A DNA stretch of 64,000 bases from Romboutsia hominis (lineage in GTDB: Bacteria > Bacillota > Clostridia > Peptostreptococcales > Peptostreptococcaceae). This document shows, piece by piece, positions 1 through 8,575 of the stretch (position 1 is its first letter; each line of letters starts with the position of its first letter). Both the position numbers and the translations under genes were made by a program. A model generated the notes under the pieces. That model saw nothing but the letters and a program-made list of their open reading frames with translations. It did not search any database and was not told the origin of the DNA. Where the stretch lies: the NCBI RefSeq assembly GCF_900002575.1, contig NZ_LN650648.1, positions 2,829,565 to 2,893,564 of the forward strand, in the 5' to 3' direction.

Positions 1-362
1 ATTATATTTATGTCATAATCTATATTTAATTTTATGCAGTTTTCTGCTTTTTTATCTATTTTTAAATCTCTTGTTTTAGTCTCTATTATAAATAAACCTT
101 GTGGAGTTCTATATTTACTTTCATTTACAACTCCCTTTTCAAAATTCATAGTAGAATTTACTTCACCGAACTTCTTTATACTAACCTTATTATCAGATAT
201 TTTAATAGTTGTTGTAGTTGGTTTATCCATTTCCACTTCCTTATAAACTACATATAAATCTTCATTTTTATAGTATATGTTTGCATCAGCCTGTTGTCTA
301 ATAGTATCTAGTACTCTTTTCTTTTCATATTGTGTTGTAACTATATTTATTTTAGCATTCAC
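1..362 (-). CDS. DUF1934 (YwiB-like) protein, partial
   Basis: The gene runs off the left edge, so only about 120 N-terminal residues are visible. It starts at a GTG (complement of 360-362) behind an AGGAGGA-type ribosome binding site at 369-375. The visible protein begins MNAKINIVTTQ and contains alternating beta-strand stretches and the GEVNSTMNFEKG segment followed by YRTPQG, which I recognise as the DUF1934 family, small calycin-like beta-barrel proteins of Firmicutes with no settled function. It lies downstream of murI on the same strand, separated by a long hairpin. The family call rests on remembered sequence pattern only. No signal peptide is seen, so a cytoplasmic location is likely. 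Confidence 0.75.
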   Translation of the reverse strand, partial: MNAKINIVTTQYEKKRVLDTIRQQADANIYYKNEDLYVVYKEVEMDKPTTTTIKISDNKVSIKKFGEVNSTMNFEKGVVNESKYRTPQGLFIIETKTRDLKIDKKAENCIKLNIDYDINI

Positions 363-378
363 TTCTTTTTCCTCCTAA

Positions 379-421
379 AACAAATATAAACTTTAGATAA
401 TATCTAAAGTTTATATTTGTT
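379..421 (-). terminator. Perfect 21-bp hairpin after murI
   Basis: The arms at 379-399 and 401-421 are perfect reverse complements around a single base. The hairpin sits immediately after the murI stop and just before the ribosome binding site of the next gene. The T-run on the minus strand is short (TTTT), so it may terminate weakly or attenuate transcription into the DUF1934 gene. Confidence 0.6.
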
Positions 422-423
422 GA

Positions 424-1233
424 TTAGTACTTTTGTATTTCAACATGATTTACATTATCTATATCTCTTTTTATAAACTCTGTGGCTATACTAGCGAATT
501 TTTCAGGTATATCAGAGACATAGTATTCATAATATGCTCTTTCATTACCATCTTTTCTTAATATATCTTCTTCTTCTAGTACTTTTTTCAAATCCATAGC
601 AGTTTCTTTAGCTGGATTCACTAATTTAATATCTTCTCCAACATATTCTCCAATAGTTCTCTTTAATATTGGGTAGTGAGTGCATCCTAGCACTAAAGAG
701 TCTATCCCTTCATTAACTAGCTCTTCTAAATATTTTTCAGCTGTTAGTCTAGCTATTTCTGTATTTGCCCAACCTTCCTCTACTATTGGCACAAATAAAT
801 TGCAAGCCTTATCTATTATCTTTATATCTTTATCTATTTTAGCTATTTCTGCATTATAAGTTTTAGAACGTACCGTACCTTCTGTTCCAATAACACCTAC
901 TATTTTATTTTTTGTAGAATATGCAGCTGTTCTAGCTCCTGCTTCTATAACACCTATTATAGGTATATCATATTTTTCATTAGCCTCTTTTAAGCATCTA
1001 GCAGTAGCTGTATTACAAGCTATAACAATAGCTTTTACACCTTTAGATATTAAAAAGTTTATTGCTTGGAAGGTATATTTCATTACTGTATCCTTTGATC
1101 TAGGACCATAGGGAACCCTTGCTGTATCCCCAAAGTAGATTATATTTTCATTAGGTAAGATTTTCATTATTTCTTTTAAGACTGTTAATCCACCTAATCC
1201 AGAATCAAATACCCCTATAGGTCTATCACTCAT
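424..1233 (-). CDS. murI: Glutamate racemase MurI
   Basis: MurI interconverts L- and D-glutamate and supplies D-Glu for peptidoglycan precursors in the cytoplasm. With the start I prefer (ATG at 1233, MSDRPIG) the protein is 269 aa, the usual family length. The family landmarks are present: GVFDSGLGG with Asp10-Ser11, the first catalytic cysteine in IACNTATA (Cys73) and the second in LGCTHYP (Cys183, followed by His185). An upstream in-frame GTG at 1242 and ATG at 1236 exist, but the AGGTG ribosome binding site is best spaced for 1233. It follows ddl by 14 bases on the same strand, so the two probably form a cell-wall precursor operon. Confidence 0.96.
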   Translation of the reverse strand: MSDRPIGVFDSGLGGLTVLKEIMKILPNENIIYFGDTARVPYGPRSKDTVMKYTFQAINFLISKGVKAIVIACNTATARCLKEANEKYDIPIIGVIEAGARTAAYSTKNKIVGVIGTEGTVRSKTYNAEIAKIDKDIKIIDKACNLFVPIVEEGWANTEIARLTAEKYLEELVNEGIDSLVLGCTHYPILKRTIGEYVGEDIKLVNPAKETAMDLKKVLEEEDILRKDGNERAYYEYYVSDIPEKFASIATEFIKRDIDNVNHVEIQKY

Positions 1234-1247
1234 CATAAACACCTGCT

Positions 1248-2315
1248 TTACTTCTTAGAGTCTATTGCTAACTCTATTAATTTATCTATTAGATTAGAAT
1301 ATTCTAATCCTGTTACTTCCCACATTTTAGGATACATACTTATATTAGTAAACCCTGGTAATGTGTTTATTTCATTTATGAATATTTCTCCTGACTTTCT
1401 GTCTATAAAGAAGTCTACTCTTGAAAGTCCTTTACCATCTATTCCTTTAAATGCATCTACTGCCATCTTTCTTATATTTTCCATATCTGCATCACTTATT
1501 TTAGCTGGTATTTCATAAGTAGATGCTCCGTTTATATATTTATCCTCATAATCATAGAAATCTTTAGCTGGCTTTATTTCTCCTGCTATAGAAGCCTTAA
1601 CTTCTTCATTTCCTAAAACAGAAACTTCTATTTCTCTTGCATCTACACCTTGCTCTAAAACTATTCTTGAATCGAATTTTAAAGCTTCATTTATTCCATT
1701 TAAAAGTTCTTTTCTATTTGTTGCTTTAGATATACCAACACTTGAACCTAAATTAGCAGGTTTTACAAATACAGGATAATCTAGCTCTCTTTCTATTTTG
1801 TTTAGTTCTTCTTCTGTGTTATTGTTAAATACTATTTTAGTTGTATAAGTATAATTTACTTGGGGTAATCCCATTTGAGAGAATACTTTTTTACATACAA
1901 GTTTATCCATACCAACGCTTGAAGCTAAAACACCACAACCAACATATGGTATTTGGCTTATCTCAAATAATCCTTGTATTTTACCATCTTCTCCATATGG
2001 TCCATGTAAAACTGGGAATAATACGTCTATCTTTTCAAATCTTCCATCTTCAAATTTTATACCTACTTCTCTATTTCCAACAGGTATAAGGTTTATTTCA
2101 ACATTTTTATTAGCCAAATTCTCCCATTGTCCATTTTTTATGTTTTCTTCACTACCTTCATAATACATCCATCTTCCATCTTTAGTTATCCCTATTGTGA
2201 ATACATTGTATTTATTTTTATCTATATGTTTATATATTGAAGCAGTTGAAGATAAAGAAACTTCATGCTCTCCTGATTTTCCACCAAATATTAAAGCCAC
2301 ATTAAGTTTGCTCAT
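1248..2315 (-). CDS. ddl: D-alanine--D-alanine ligase
   Basis: This ATP-grasp enzyme joins two D-alanines for the peptidoglycan stem peptide. The start chosen is ATG at 2315 (MSKLNVALIFGG), seven bases after AAAGGTGA; an upstream GTG at 2327 lacks a site. The protein is about 355 aa. Visible motifs are the N-terminal FGGKSGEHEVSL loop, HGPYGEDG, the ATP-grasp KPANLGSSVG segment, REIEVSVLG, and the C-terminal RVDFF...INEINTLPGFT metal and ligand loop. The omega-loop reads DYEDKY, compatible with a D-Ala ligase, though D-Ala versus D-Lac specificity cannot be proven by eye. It is transcribed just upstream of murI. Confidence 0.95.
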   Translation of the reverse strand: MSKLNVALIFGGKSGEHEVSLSSTASIYKHIDKNKYNVFTIGITKDGRWMYYEGSEENIKNGQWENLANKNVEINLIPVGNREVGIKFEDGRFEKIDVLFPVLHGPYGEDGKIQGLFEISQIPYVGCGVLASSVGMDKLVCKKVFSQMGLPQVNYTYTTKIVFNNNTEEELNKIERELDYPVFVKPANLGSSVGISKATNRKELLNGINEALKFDSRIVLEQGVDAREIEVSVLGNEEVKASIAGEIKPAKDFYDYEDKYINGASTYEIPAKISDADMENIRKMAVDAFKGIDGKGLSRVDFFIDRKSGEIFINEINTLPGFTNISMYPKMWEVTGLEYSNLIDKLIELAIDSKK

Positions 2316-2404
2316 TAACAATCTCACCTTTCTGGTTTATTTTCTAATTCAAATATTATATGCATTTTACTATCTAAATGATTATTATAGTCCATTATAA
2401 CAAA

Positions 2405-2432
2405 AAAATAAAGGAGCCAAGCTCCTTTTTGC
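2405..2432 (-). terminator. Intrinsic terminator after the sleB-like gene
   Basis: On the minus strand an AGGAGC/GCTCCT stem with a short loop is followed by a T-rich run (complement of the A-rich 2400-2412). It sits 24 bases past the stop of the lytic enzyme gene and separates it from ddl. Confidence 0.8.
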
Positions 2433-2455
2433 GCATTTTTCATCAATTTTCACTA

Positions 2456-2971
2456 TTATTTTGCAAACACATGGTTCCCTATTCTCATATGAGGACTCAA
2501 AGTTTTTATCCACTTGCAAGTGGCTATATCTGGATTCCAAAAATATATAGATTCGTTAGTTGGATCGGTTCCATATAAAGCTTCTCTTGCTGCTTTATAT
2601 GCACTTTCTGTTGGATCCATTTTTATTGAACCATCATTTACAACAGAAAAAGCATTTTTCTGATATATAACATCTCTTATTGTATTTGGAAATCTAGGAT
2701 CTTTTACTCTATTTATAACAACTGCCGCTACTGCTACCTGACCCTCATAAGATTCTCCTCTGGCTTCTCCTGACACTAATCTAGATAACAATAAAAGCTC
2801 ATCATTTGTTATGTTTAAAACTTCCTTTTCTTGTTTTTTGGTAATACCTTCTTCTACAGTAGGTACTTCACTTGTTCCTAAATCTTTTCCTTCTGCTAGT
2901 ACCACATTCGTACATAACAACATGTAGAATAAAATAATTAACGATACTATAGATTTATAGCACCTGCCCAT
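2456..2971 (-). CDS. SleB-type spore cortex/cell wall hydrolase (Hydrolase_2)
   Basis: A 171-aa secreted protein with an N-terminal signal peptide (hydrophobic residues about 8-26, ending VVLA) and a C-terminal cell wall hydrolase domain of the SleB/CwlJ type (about residues 55-171). Motifs are LLSRLVSGEARGE, with the catalytic Glu of the family, followed by GQVAVAAVVINRV, KNAFSVVNDG and FWNPDIATCKWI. Proteins of this family are lytic transglycosylases that open spore cortex peptidoglycan during germination. The peptidoglycan-binding domain of full-length SleB is absent, so the protein is CwlJ-sized but exported. It follows spoIIR by 15 bases with its own AAAGGAG site, suggesting co-expression in sporulation. 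The exact paralogue is not assigned. Confidence 0.85.
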   Translation of the reverse strand: MGRCYKSIVSLIILFYMLLCTNVVLAEGKDLGTSEVPTVEEGITKKQEKEVLNITNDELLLLSRLVSGEARGESYEGQVAVAAVVINRVKDPRFPNTIRDVIYQKNAFSVVNDGSIKMDPTESAYKAAREALYGTDPTNESIYFWNPDIATCKWIKTLSPHMRIGNHVFAK

Positions 2972-2986
2972 TCTTATGTCACTCCT

Positions 2987-3643
2987 TTAGTTTTTTAATA
3001 TTGAATCTATGATTTCTGCTATTTTAAATTTAACTTCTACTCTACTAACTTCTTCTTTAGTTTTATGAGTTATTAAATTGTATTCTTCTTCAGTTAATAC
3101 TTCCTTTAACTTTTCATCTGTAGCCTTATCTATAACTCCATTTTCTTCATCTATAAAACATAAAGGTGGAAACATTACGCACCACCAATTTTTGCCTGTT
3201 CCCTCTCCGATAACTATCTTCAAAGCCTTATATTCCCCTGCTGGAAGAACTACACTTGAATATTGCTTAGTTGGAAAATTACTATATTCTATCCCTACCT
3301 TTATGTCATAAGTATATCCATTTTCTTTTATAATATTCTCACTTATTTTTTCTATTTGGTCATATTCATTCTTTATTATTTCTTCACTTTGGCTTATATT
3401 TTTTGATTTTGATAGTTTAGGTTGAAGATACTCAATAACCGCATCCCTTACTTTTAGCTTTAGTTCTTGATCTTCATCTGAATCACTATTTGCTATAACA
3501 TGAAATCTAATTAACTTATCTTTATAATTTTCTGATAATGAATTTATATTTTTGACCTCTCCATTTATAGTTAGTGTCATTAGGCTTATAACGCCTATAA
3601 GACTTAATACTAATATTATCAATCTTATCCTTATCTTATTCAT
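2987..3643 (-). CDS. spoIIR: Stage II sporulation protein R
   Basis: SpoIIR is the forespore-made signal protein that crosses to the intermembrane space and triggers SpoIIGA to process pro-sigmaE. The 218-aa protein has one N-terminal membrane segment or uncleaved signal (about residues 7-27) and the family core: LIRFHVIANSDSDEDQELKLKVRDAV, then the conserved WWCVMFPPLCF segment near residue 155. The start ATG follows a GAGGGG ribosome binding site. It is the first gene of a spoIIR-sleB pair. A sigmaF-type promoter would be expected upstream, but I could not identify one with confidence. Confidence 0.94.
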   Translation of the reverse strand: MNKIRIRLIILVLSLIGVISLMTLTINGEVKNINSLSENYKDKLIRFHVIANSDSDEDQELKLKVRDAVIEYLQPKLSKSKNISQSEEIIKNEYDQIEKISENIIKENGYTYDIKVGIEYSNFPTKQYSSVVLPAGEYKALKIVIGEGTGKNWWCVMFPPLCFIDEENGVIDKATDEKLKEVLTEEEYNLITHKTKEEVSRVEVKFKIAEIIDSILKN

Positions 3644-3802
3644 AATTATTTCCCCCTCAAAATATTTCTATTTTGAGTATATCCAATCTGCACTTTTTTA
3701 TACTTTTGCATTTGAATTTTAAATTACTTTATATCACACATAAGAATTCTATTTTTAATTTGTTTATAAAAAATAGAAATTTTTTTATTTTGTTACAATA
3801 AA

Positions 3803-3825
3803 AAAAGAAGGTTTTACCTTCTTTT
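3803..3825 (-). terminator. Terminator after the GntR gene
   Basis: A 10-bp stem (AAAAGAAGGT/ACCTTCTTTT) with a 3-base loop overlaps the stop codon of the GntR regulator. On the minus strand it is followed by a run of T residues. Confidence 0.8.
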
Positions 3826-4504
3826 AAATTTCTTTATTATTCACTGTTCTTTCTATCATAAAGTTTTCTGCTTTTTCAATATGCTCTTTAGCATATTTCT
3901 TAGCAAGTTCATTATCTCCCTTTTTTATTGCATCTACAATAGCTTTATGTTCATCTATTATATTTTTCACTGTTTCATAATCAGCTATGTATGTCTCTCT
4001 AAATCTGTATACTTGCTCCCATAAAGAATTTATCAACTGATGAAGTTTTTTATTGTTAGTTGATTTAAATATACACTCATGAAATTCTACATCTTTTTTA
4101 AGAAGGGCATCAACATCTGAGCTTTTAGCACTTTCTTCAAATTCTTTCGCTATTTTTTCAAGTTCTTTTATATTTTCTGGATTTATTCTTTCTGCTGCTA
4201 AAGATGATGCTAACCCTTCTAGTGTTGCTCTTATTTCTAATACGTCTATTATATCTTTTAATGACATATTAGCTACATAAGCACCTTTTCTAGGTAACAT
4301 AACAACAAGCCCTTCTAACTCAAGTTTTCTTATAGCTTCTCTAACTGGAGTTCTACTTACGCCTAACTGTTCTGCTAGCTGAACCTCCATTAATCTTTGT
4401 CCTGGATTTAACTTTCCTTCTACTATTGCTTCTCTAAGATTTTCAAATACTACATCTCTTAGTGGCTTATAATCATCTAGATTTAATTTAGTTAAGTTAT
4501 CCAC
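3824..4504 (-). CDS. GntR-family regulator with FCD domain
   Basis: A 226-aa DNA-binding regulator of the FadR/GntR class. The N-terminal winged helix (about residues 10-75) contains REAIVEGKLNPGQRLMEVQLAEQLGVSRTPVREAIRKLELEGLV in pieces, the canonical GntR signature. An all-helical FCD ligand domain follows (about 85-215), with the E/H pattern typical of metal- or carboxylate-binding FCD folds. The GTG at 4504 is preferred because AAAAAGGAG lies nine bases upstream; it overlaps the ispE stop by eight bases, so translation is probably coupled to ispE. The ligand and target genes are not evident from the context. The close linkage with ispE looks like chromosomal synteny, not a pathway. Confidence 0.9.
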   Translation of the reverse strand: MDNLTKLNLDDYKPLRDVVFENLREAIVEGKLNPGQRLMEVQLAEQLGVSRTPVREAIRKLELEGLVVMLPRKGAYVANMSLKDIIDVLEIRATLEGLASSLAAERINPENIKELEKIAKEFEESAKSSDVDALLKKDVEFHECIFKSTNNKKLHQLINSLWEQVYRFRETYIADYETVKNIIDEHKAIVDAIKKGDNELAKKYAKEHIEKAENFMIERTVNNKEI

Positions 4505-5378
4505 AAATTTCAACTCCTTTTTCACTACTGCTTACAACATATACTTGAGAATATTGCTGTAATAGTATGTCTTTACACTTTAGTGCATTTTCAGATTTAT
4601 CAAATAATCCAAATACTGTAGGTCCACTACCACTCATCATAGAACCTAAAGCACTATTAGCCATCATTATTTCTTCTATTTCATTTATTTCCTTATGAAT
4701 TTTACTAGTTACATTTTCTAATACATTTGACATATTTTTTGATAAGGAATCTATATCCCCTTTTTCTAGACACTCAATTAAAAGTTTATTATTAGGTCTA
4801 TTTTCTATATTATTTAAGTCTAAACCTTGATATACATCTTTTGTAGACACAAATAGGTTAGGCTTACATATAAGTATACTTATATTTTTAGGCAGCCCTT
4901 TTATGTAACTAAGTTTTTCTCCAATTCCTTCTGCTAATGCAGTTTTCCCAGAAATACAGTATGGAACATCTGCTCCTAACTTTAAACCTAGCTCCTGTAA
5001 CTCTTGCTCTGTTAAATTTAATTTCCATAGTTTGTTAAGTCCAACTAATACTGCTGCTGCATTTGAACTCCCACCTGCCATACCTGCTGCTACAGGTATA
5101 TTTTTCTCTATAAATACCTCAATCCCTTTATTTATATTGAATCTTTGCCTTAAAAGTTCAATAGCTTTGTATACTATATTGTCATTATCTAGTGGTATAT
5201 GGCTACTATTACTCTTTATAACGACGTCATTTGTATCTAATTGCTTTATCTTTATAACATCATACAAGTCAATTGTCTGCATTATCATTTCTACTAGATG
5301 GTACCCGTCGTCTCTTTTTCCTAGCACATCTATAGATAGATTAATTTTTGCTCTACTTTTTAATTCTATAGAATTCAT
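4497..5378 (-). CDS. ispE: 4-diphosphocytidyl-2-C-methyl-D-erythritol kinase
   Basis: IspE phosphorylates CDP-methylerythritol in the MEP isoprenoid pathway. It is a GHMP kinase of about 293 aa. Motifs are SRAKINLSIDVLGKRDDGYH at the N-terminus, the Gly-rich phosphate loop VAAGMAGGSSNAAA (about residues 93-106), and SALGSMMSGSGPTVFG near the C-terminus. The second of two adjacent ATG codons (5378) is better spaced from AAGGAGG than the first (5381). It lies upstream of, and overlaps, the GntR regulator gene. Confidence 0.95.
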   Translation of the reverse strand: MNSIELKSRAKINLSIDVLGKRDDGYHLVEMIMQTIDLYDVIKIKQLDTNDVVIKSNSSHIPLDNDNIVYKAIELLRQRFNINKGIEVFIEKNIPVAAGMAGGSSNAAAVLVGLNKLWKLNLTEQELQELGLKLGADVPYCISGKTALAEGIGEKLSYIKGLPKNISILICKPNLFVSTKDVYQGLDLNNIENRPNNKLLIECLEKGDIDSLSKNMSNVLENVTSKIHKEINEIEEIMMANSALGSMMSGSGPTVFGLFDKSENALKCKDILLQQYSQVYVVSSSEKGVEICG

Positions 5379-5433
5379 CATATCCTCCTTGTATATAGTA
5401 TAATGTATTCTCAGCTATTAACATTATACTACA

Positions 5434-5478
5434 AAAAATAAAATAATAGGGGATTGTCCCCCCTATTATTTTATTTTT
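5434..5478 (-). terminator. Strong terminator after the SPOCS gene
   Basis: A 19-bp stem (arms 5434-5452 and 5460-5478) with a 7-base loop carries GGGG/CCCC at its top and A/T tracts at its base. It is followed by T residues on the minus strand and lies just past the stop of the SPOCS/LysM gene. Confidence 0.9.
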
Positions 5479-5489
5479 TACAATATATT

Positions 5490-7040
5490 TTAATCTGCTA
5501 AAACGACCTTCTTTTCTAATATTAAACATTTTCCTGGTCTTAATGGTTCATCAACTTTTATCTCATTAACCTCTGCTATCTCTTCCTCTGTAGTATTATA
5601 TTTCTTAGCTATATTCCAAAGACTATCTCCTTCTTTGCATATATAAACTATTATACTTGGAGCCTTAGATAAATCATAAATTCCTAAATCATCACCTTTT
5701 ATTATAAAACTTTCTGATTTCTTATCTATACCCTCTATAAATCTCTTTATTTTCATATTAATATCTATTTCATCTCTATTTAAGTCTACATCTATTTTTT
5801 CTATACTAACTGTATTAAATACCTTACAAGTATCTGTTAATCTATCTATCTCTATATCATGTTCAAAAGGAATTTCTTCACTTATTCTATAAACCATTTT
5901 TAGCCCTTCCACTGGAACATAAAGAATATCTACTCTTACTATACCTTGGATAACACTCTTGTTATCTTCTATATAAGCATTTTCTATTGATATTGATGGA
6001 CAAACACTAACTATATCCTTTATTTGTATATCATCTTTATCATTCTTTATGCTTTCTTTTACAACAAAATTTTCTGTTCCACTGTATAATATTTTATTTA
6101 CATCTATAGCTCTATGATCAAATTTTAGTATTTTTTGAGGAGAGTACGCATCTTGTAATACCTCTCTCGTAGTTTCATCTGTTACTTTAACTTTACTACT
6201 AACTGTGCAATCTATATCTAGTATACCCGTATTACTATCTCCATTTTGCTTAAATGTATGGTTAAAATCTCCCATAAATAACATAGCTTCTTCTTTCATA
6301 CCATCACAAGCTCCAGGAACCTCTATAAATTGTGTAAAATCTATACCAATTCTATCTAACTCTACTAGTTCACCATCATATGTACAAGCCAACGGGTTTA
6401 CTTCTAGTACCCCACCAACGATTACTTTATTGTCTGCTATCCTAGTTTCTTTTATCCTAGCATTTGGATTTAAACTTATTATAGATTGTATTTCTTCTGT
6501 ATTAACATTTATAGTATCCCTTATTACACTTTCTGTTCTCTCTATACCTATAATGTCTTGATAACTTATCTCTTTTCTATGTTTTTGTATCCCTTCAACT
6601 TGAGATACATCTTTAACTATATCTAATCTCTTTTTGTCAAATAAGCTACCTCTTACATTCATAAGAGCACCAACTTTTATCTTTCTTTCATTCATAATAG
6701 TACAATCAACATGTTCAATTTCAGGATATAACATATATTCCATGTCTTGGACTATATTATCCTTTTCTATAACTTCATTTATATCAATTCTTCCATCTAC
6801 ACTAGAAACAGTATTTTTATCATCTGTTATATATATTACATTATAGTTGAAACTTCCTCTACAATGTATTTTGCCATCTGCCACCTCTATTTTTTTAATT
6901 GCTATGTAACCTTCTGTTTTTATAATGTCATATACATCTGCTTTTTTATCTGGTACAACTACCTCTGATTCTATAAACGTTTGAAATTTACCGAAGTCTA
7001 TTCTATTATCTACTTTAATTACATCTTTAATTAATTCCAT
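5490..7040 (-). CDS. SPOCS (DUF3794) and LysM domain protein
   Basis: A 516-aa protein beginning MELIKDVIKVDNRIDFG behind GGGGGG at the right distance from ATG 7040. The body contains repeated DUF3794/SPOCS modules (about residues 30-140, 160-290 and 330-440), recognisable from recurring VVPDKKADVYDI-, VKVTDETTREVLQDA- and DILYVP-type blocks. A C-terminal LysM domain (about 468-512) reads YICKEGDSLWNIAKKYNTT then LRPGKCLIL. Proteins of this build are spore coat or spore surface components of the SafA/SipL type, where LysM binds peptidoglycan or coat partners; the Clostridioides homologue SipL partners SpoIVA. Whether this copy is SipL itself is likely but not certain. It has its own terminator. 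Confidence 0.85.
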   Translation of the reverse strand: MELIKDVIKVDNRIDFGKFQTFIESEVVVPDKKADVYDIIKTEGYIAIKKIEVADGKIHCRGSFNYNVIYITDDKNTVSSVDGRIDINEVIEKDNIVQDMEYMLYPEIEHVDCTIMNERKIKVGALMNVRGSLFDKKRLDIVKDVSQVEGIQKHRKEISYQDIIGIERTESVIRDTINVNTEEIQSIISLNPNARIKETRIADNKVIVGGVLEVNPLACTYDGELVELDRIGIDFTQFIEVPGACDGMKEEAMLFMGDFNHTFKQNGDSNTGILDIDCTVSSKVKVTDETTREVLQDAYSPQKILKFDHRAIDVNKILYSGTENFVVKESIKNDKDDIQIKDIVSVCPSISIENAYIEDNKSVIQGIVRVDILYVPVEGLKMVYRISEEIPFEHDIEIDRLTDTCKVFNTVSIEKIDVDLNRDEIDINMKIKRFIEGIDKKSESFIIKGDDLGIYDLSKAPSIIVYICKEGDSLWNIAKKYNTTEEEIAEVNEIKVDEPLRPGKCLILEKKVVLAD

Positions 7041-7104
7041 CTTCGTCCCCCCTGTATTAAATAAAACTATCACACTATATTTATATTTAAGGAACAAAAA
7101 AAAA

Positions 7105-7130
7105 ATTACACCTATTTTTGATAGGTATAA
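7105..7130 (-). terminator. Terminator after veg
   Basis: An imperfect stem (ACCTAT/ATAGGT core) ends in a run of ten T residues on the minus strand (complement of 7096-7105), directly after the veg stop. Confidence 0.8.
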
Positions 7131-7132
7131 TT

Positions 7133-7399
7133 TTAACTTACACTTAATTTATCTTGATGTTTAAATACTTTCAACTTTACGTTAGATGTTAATAAATCAG
7201 AGTAACTGTAAGATACTCTTGAATAACCATTTGCTTCGTCATATATTTTTACGACAAATACACTTGGATAAACATTTTCTAGTATCCCCTTCTTAGTAAC
7301 AATCTGTTTTCTTCCCTTATTTGCCTTAAGTAAAATCTTTTTACCTAAGTGCCTCTCTAAGCTAGTTCTTATATTATCTAGCGTTTGAACAGTGGCCAT
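7133..7399 (-). CDS. veg: Veg protein
   Basis: A small 88-aa protein matching the Veg family in length and sequence: TLDNIRTSLERHLGKKILLKANKGR, KKGILENVYPSVFVVKI and VSYSYSDLLTSNVKL. In Bacillus, Veg is made abundantly during vegetative growth and outgrowth and stimulates biofilm matrix genes; the fold is SH3-like. It lies between yabG and the SPOCS gene with its own terminator, the usual conserved neighbourhood (yabG-veg). A good GAGAAGG ribosome binding site precedes the ATG. Confidence 0.93.
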   Translation of the reverse strand: MATVQTLDNIRTSLERHLGKKILLKANKGRKQIVTKKGILENVYPSVFVVKIYDEANGYSRVSYSYSDLLTSNVKLKVFKHQDKLSVS

Positions 7400-7546
7400 A
7401 ATATCACCTTCTCTTAAACGATTATATGTTTACATAATATCACATTTAAGAGGTTTTGTCAAATGTTTAAACTAATTATTTTATATATTTTTGATTAAAA
7501 AGTCAATAGTATTTTTTAAAATATACAATATAATTTGATATTATTT

Positions 7547-8407
7547 TTAATAAATTATAGACTTAGGCATAGCCCATCTAAATTTACCTCTTGTTTCTGA
7601 CCCGCCTATACCCTTCATACCTGTAACAGTTTGCTCTATTACCTCTTCTATTGGTACTATAGTATCTATTCTTGAGCAAGCTATTTTTTCTACCACAAAA
7701 ACTGGATCTAGAGCATGTATCATTATTCTCCCTGGAGAGCTTGCATAATTTGCTCCTGCTTTGATTAACTGTTCATAATTTGACTGGCATGCTCCAGCAA
7801 ATATAACTAAATTATCTAGATTAGGTTGCCACTTTCTAGCTTGTTTTACTGTTTTAATAAAATTCATAGAGTTTTTATAATTGCTTAAATCTGTAGTGTT
7901 ACCTTTTTTAGAAGTTAAAGCATCATGACCAGTGATTACAAGTATATCTGGATTATGTTTTTCTAACAGTGCTCGTACTTCTTTATACTGATTAGGCTCT
8001 GGTATAGCAATTCCGACTGCCGGTATTCCTAACTCTGTATAAACATCTAAGCATAGTTTTAGATATTCTTTATCTCCATCAATTTGAAGGACCTTTCCTG
8101 GCATACCATAAACATTTGTATTCATTTGTAATTTCGGAACTGCCCTATTCATCTTTTTTTCTCTTTCCTTTGCTTTTCTCATTGATTGAGATATTAAGGA
8201 CTCTACATTTTTATCTAATAAAACATCTCTTATATTTGGTAATCTTACTGCCTCTAAATCATCTATTGGTGCATCAGCTAATATTCTAAATGCTACTCCT
8301 TTTAATATTGCCACTTTTTCATTTTTTTCATCTATGCTAAAAGCTATTATTTTAAATACTATATCTTTCCCATATGATTTTCTTACTACTATATCTCCTA
8401 TATTCAT
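7547..8407 (-). CDS. yabG: Sporulation-specific protease YabG
   Basis: YabG (peptidase family U57) processes spore coat and, in clostridia, germination proteins such as CspBA and SleC precursors. The 286-aa protein matches the family over its whole length: MNIGDIVVRKSYGKDIVFKI at the start, then LQIDGDKEYLKLCLDVY, PDILVITGHDAL, LVIFAGACQSNYEQLI, with candidate catalytic His and Cys in the last two blocks, and SPGRIMIHALDP. It lies head-to-head with psuK and upstream of veg, the common order in this class. Confidence 0.95.
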   Translation of the reverse strand: MNIGDIVVRKSYGKDIVFKIIAFSIDEKNEKVAILKGVAFRILADAPIDDLEAVRLPNIRDVLLDKNVESLISQSMRKAKEREKKMNRAVPKLQMNTNVYGMPGKVLQIDGDKEYLKLCLDVYTELGIPAVGIAIPEPNQYKEVRALLEKHNPDILVITGHDALTSKKGNTTDLSNYKNSMNFIKTVKQARKWQPNLDNLVIFAGACQSNYEQLIKAGANYASSPGRIMIHALDPVFVVEKIACSRIDTIVPIEEVIEQTVTGMKGIGGSETRGKFRWAMPKSIIY

Positions 8408-8492
8408 ATTCGTCCTCCCTAATAACTGTTATCTTAATCTATATTATGTTCGATACTTTTTTTTGTTCCTTAAGAATAAAAACATTTTATTG

Positions 8493-8521
8493 TTGAAAAA
8501 TTGGAAAGATAATGTTAATAT
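8493..8521 (+). promoter_or_regulatory. SigmaA-like promoter for psuK
   Basis: TTGAAA at 8493-8498 and TAATAT at 8516-8521 are separated by 17 bases and lie about 55 bases upstream of the psuK start. This is a by-eye match to the consensus. Confidence 0.5.
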
Positions 8522-8575
8522 AATATTAAACAAATGCTTATCGATATAAGCAAATATTTATTTCAGGAGATAAAT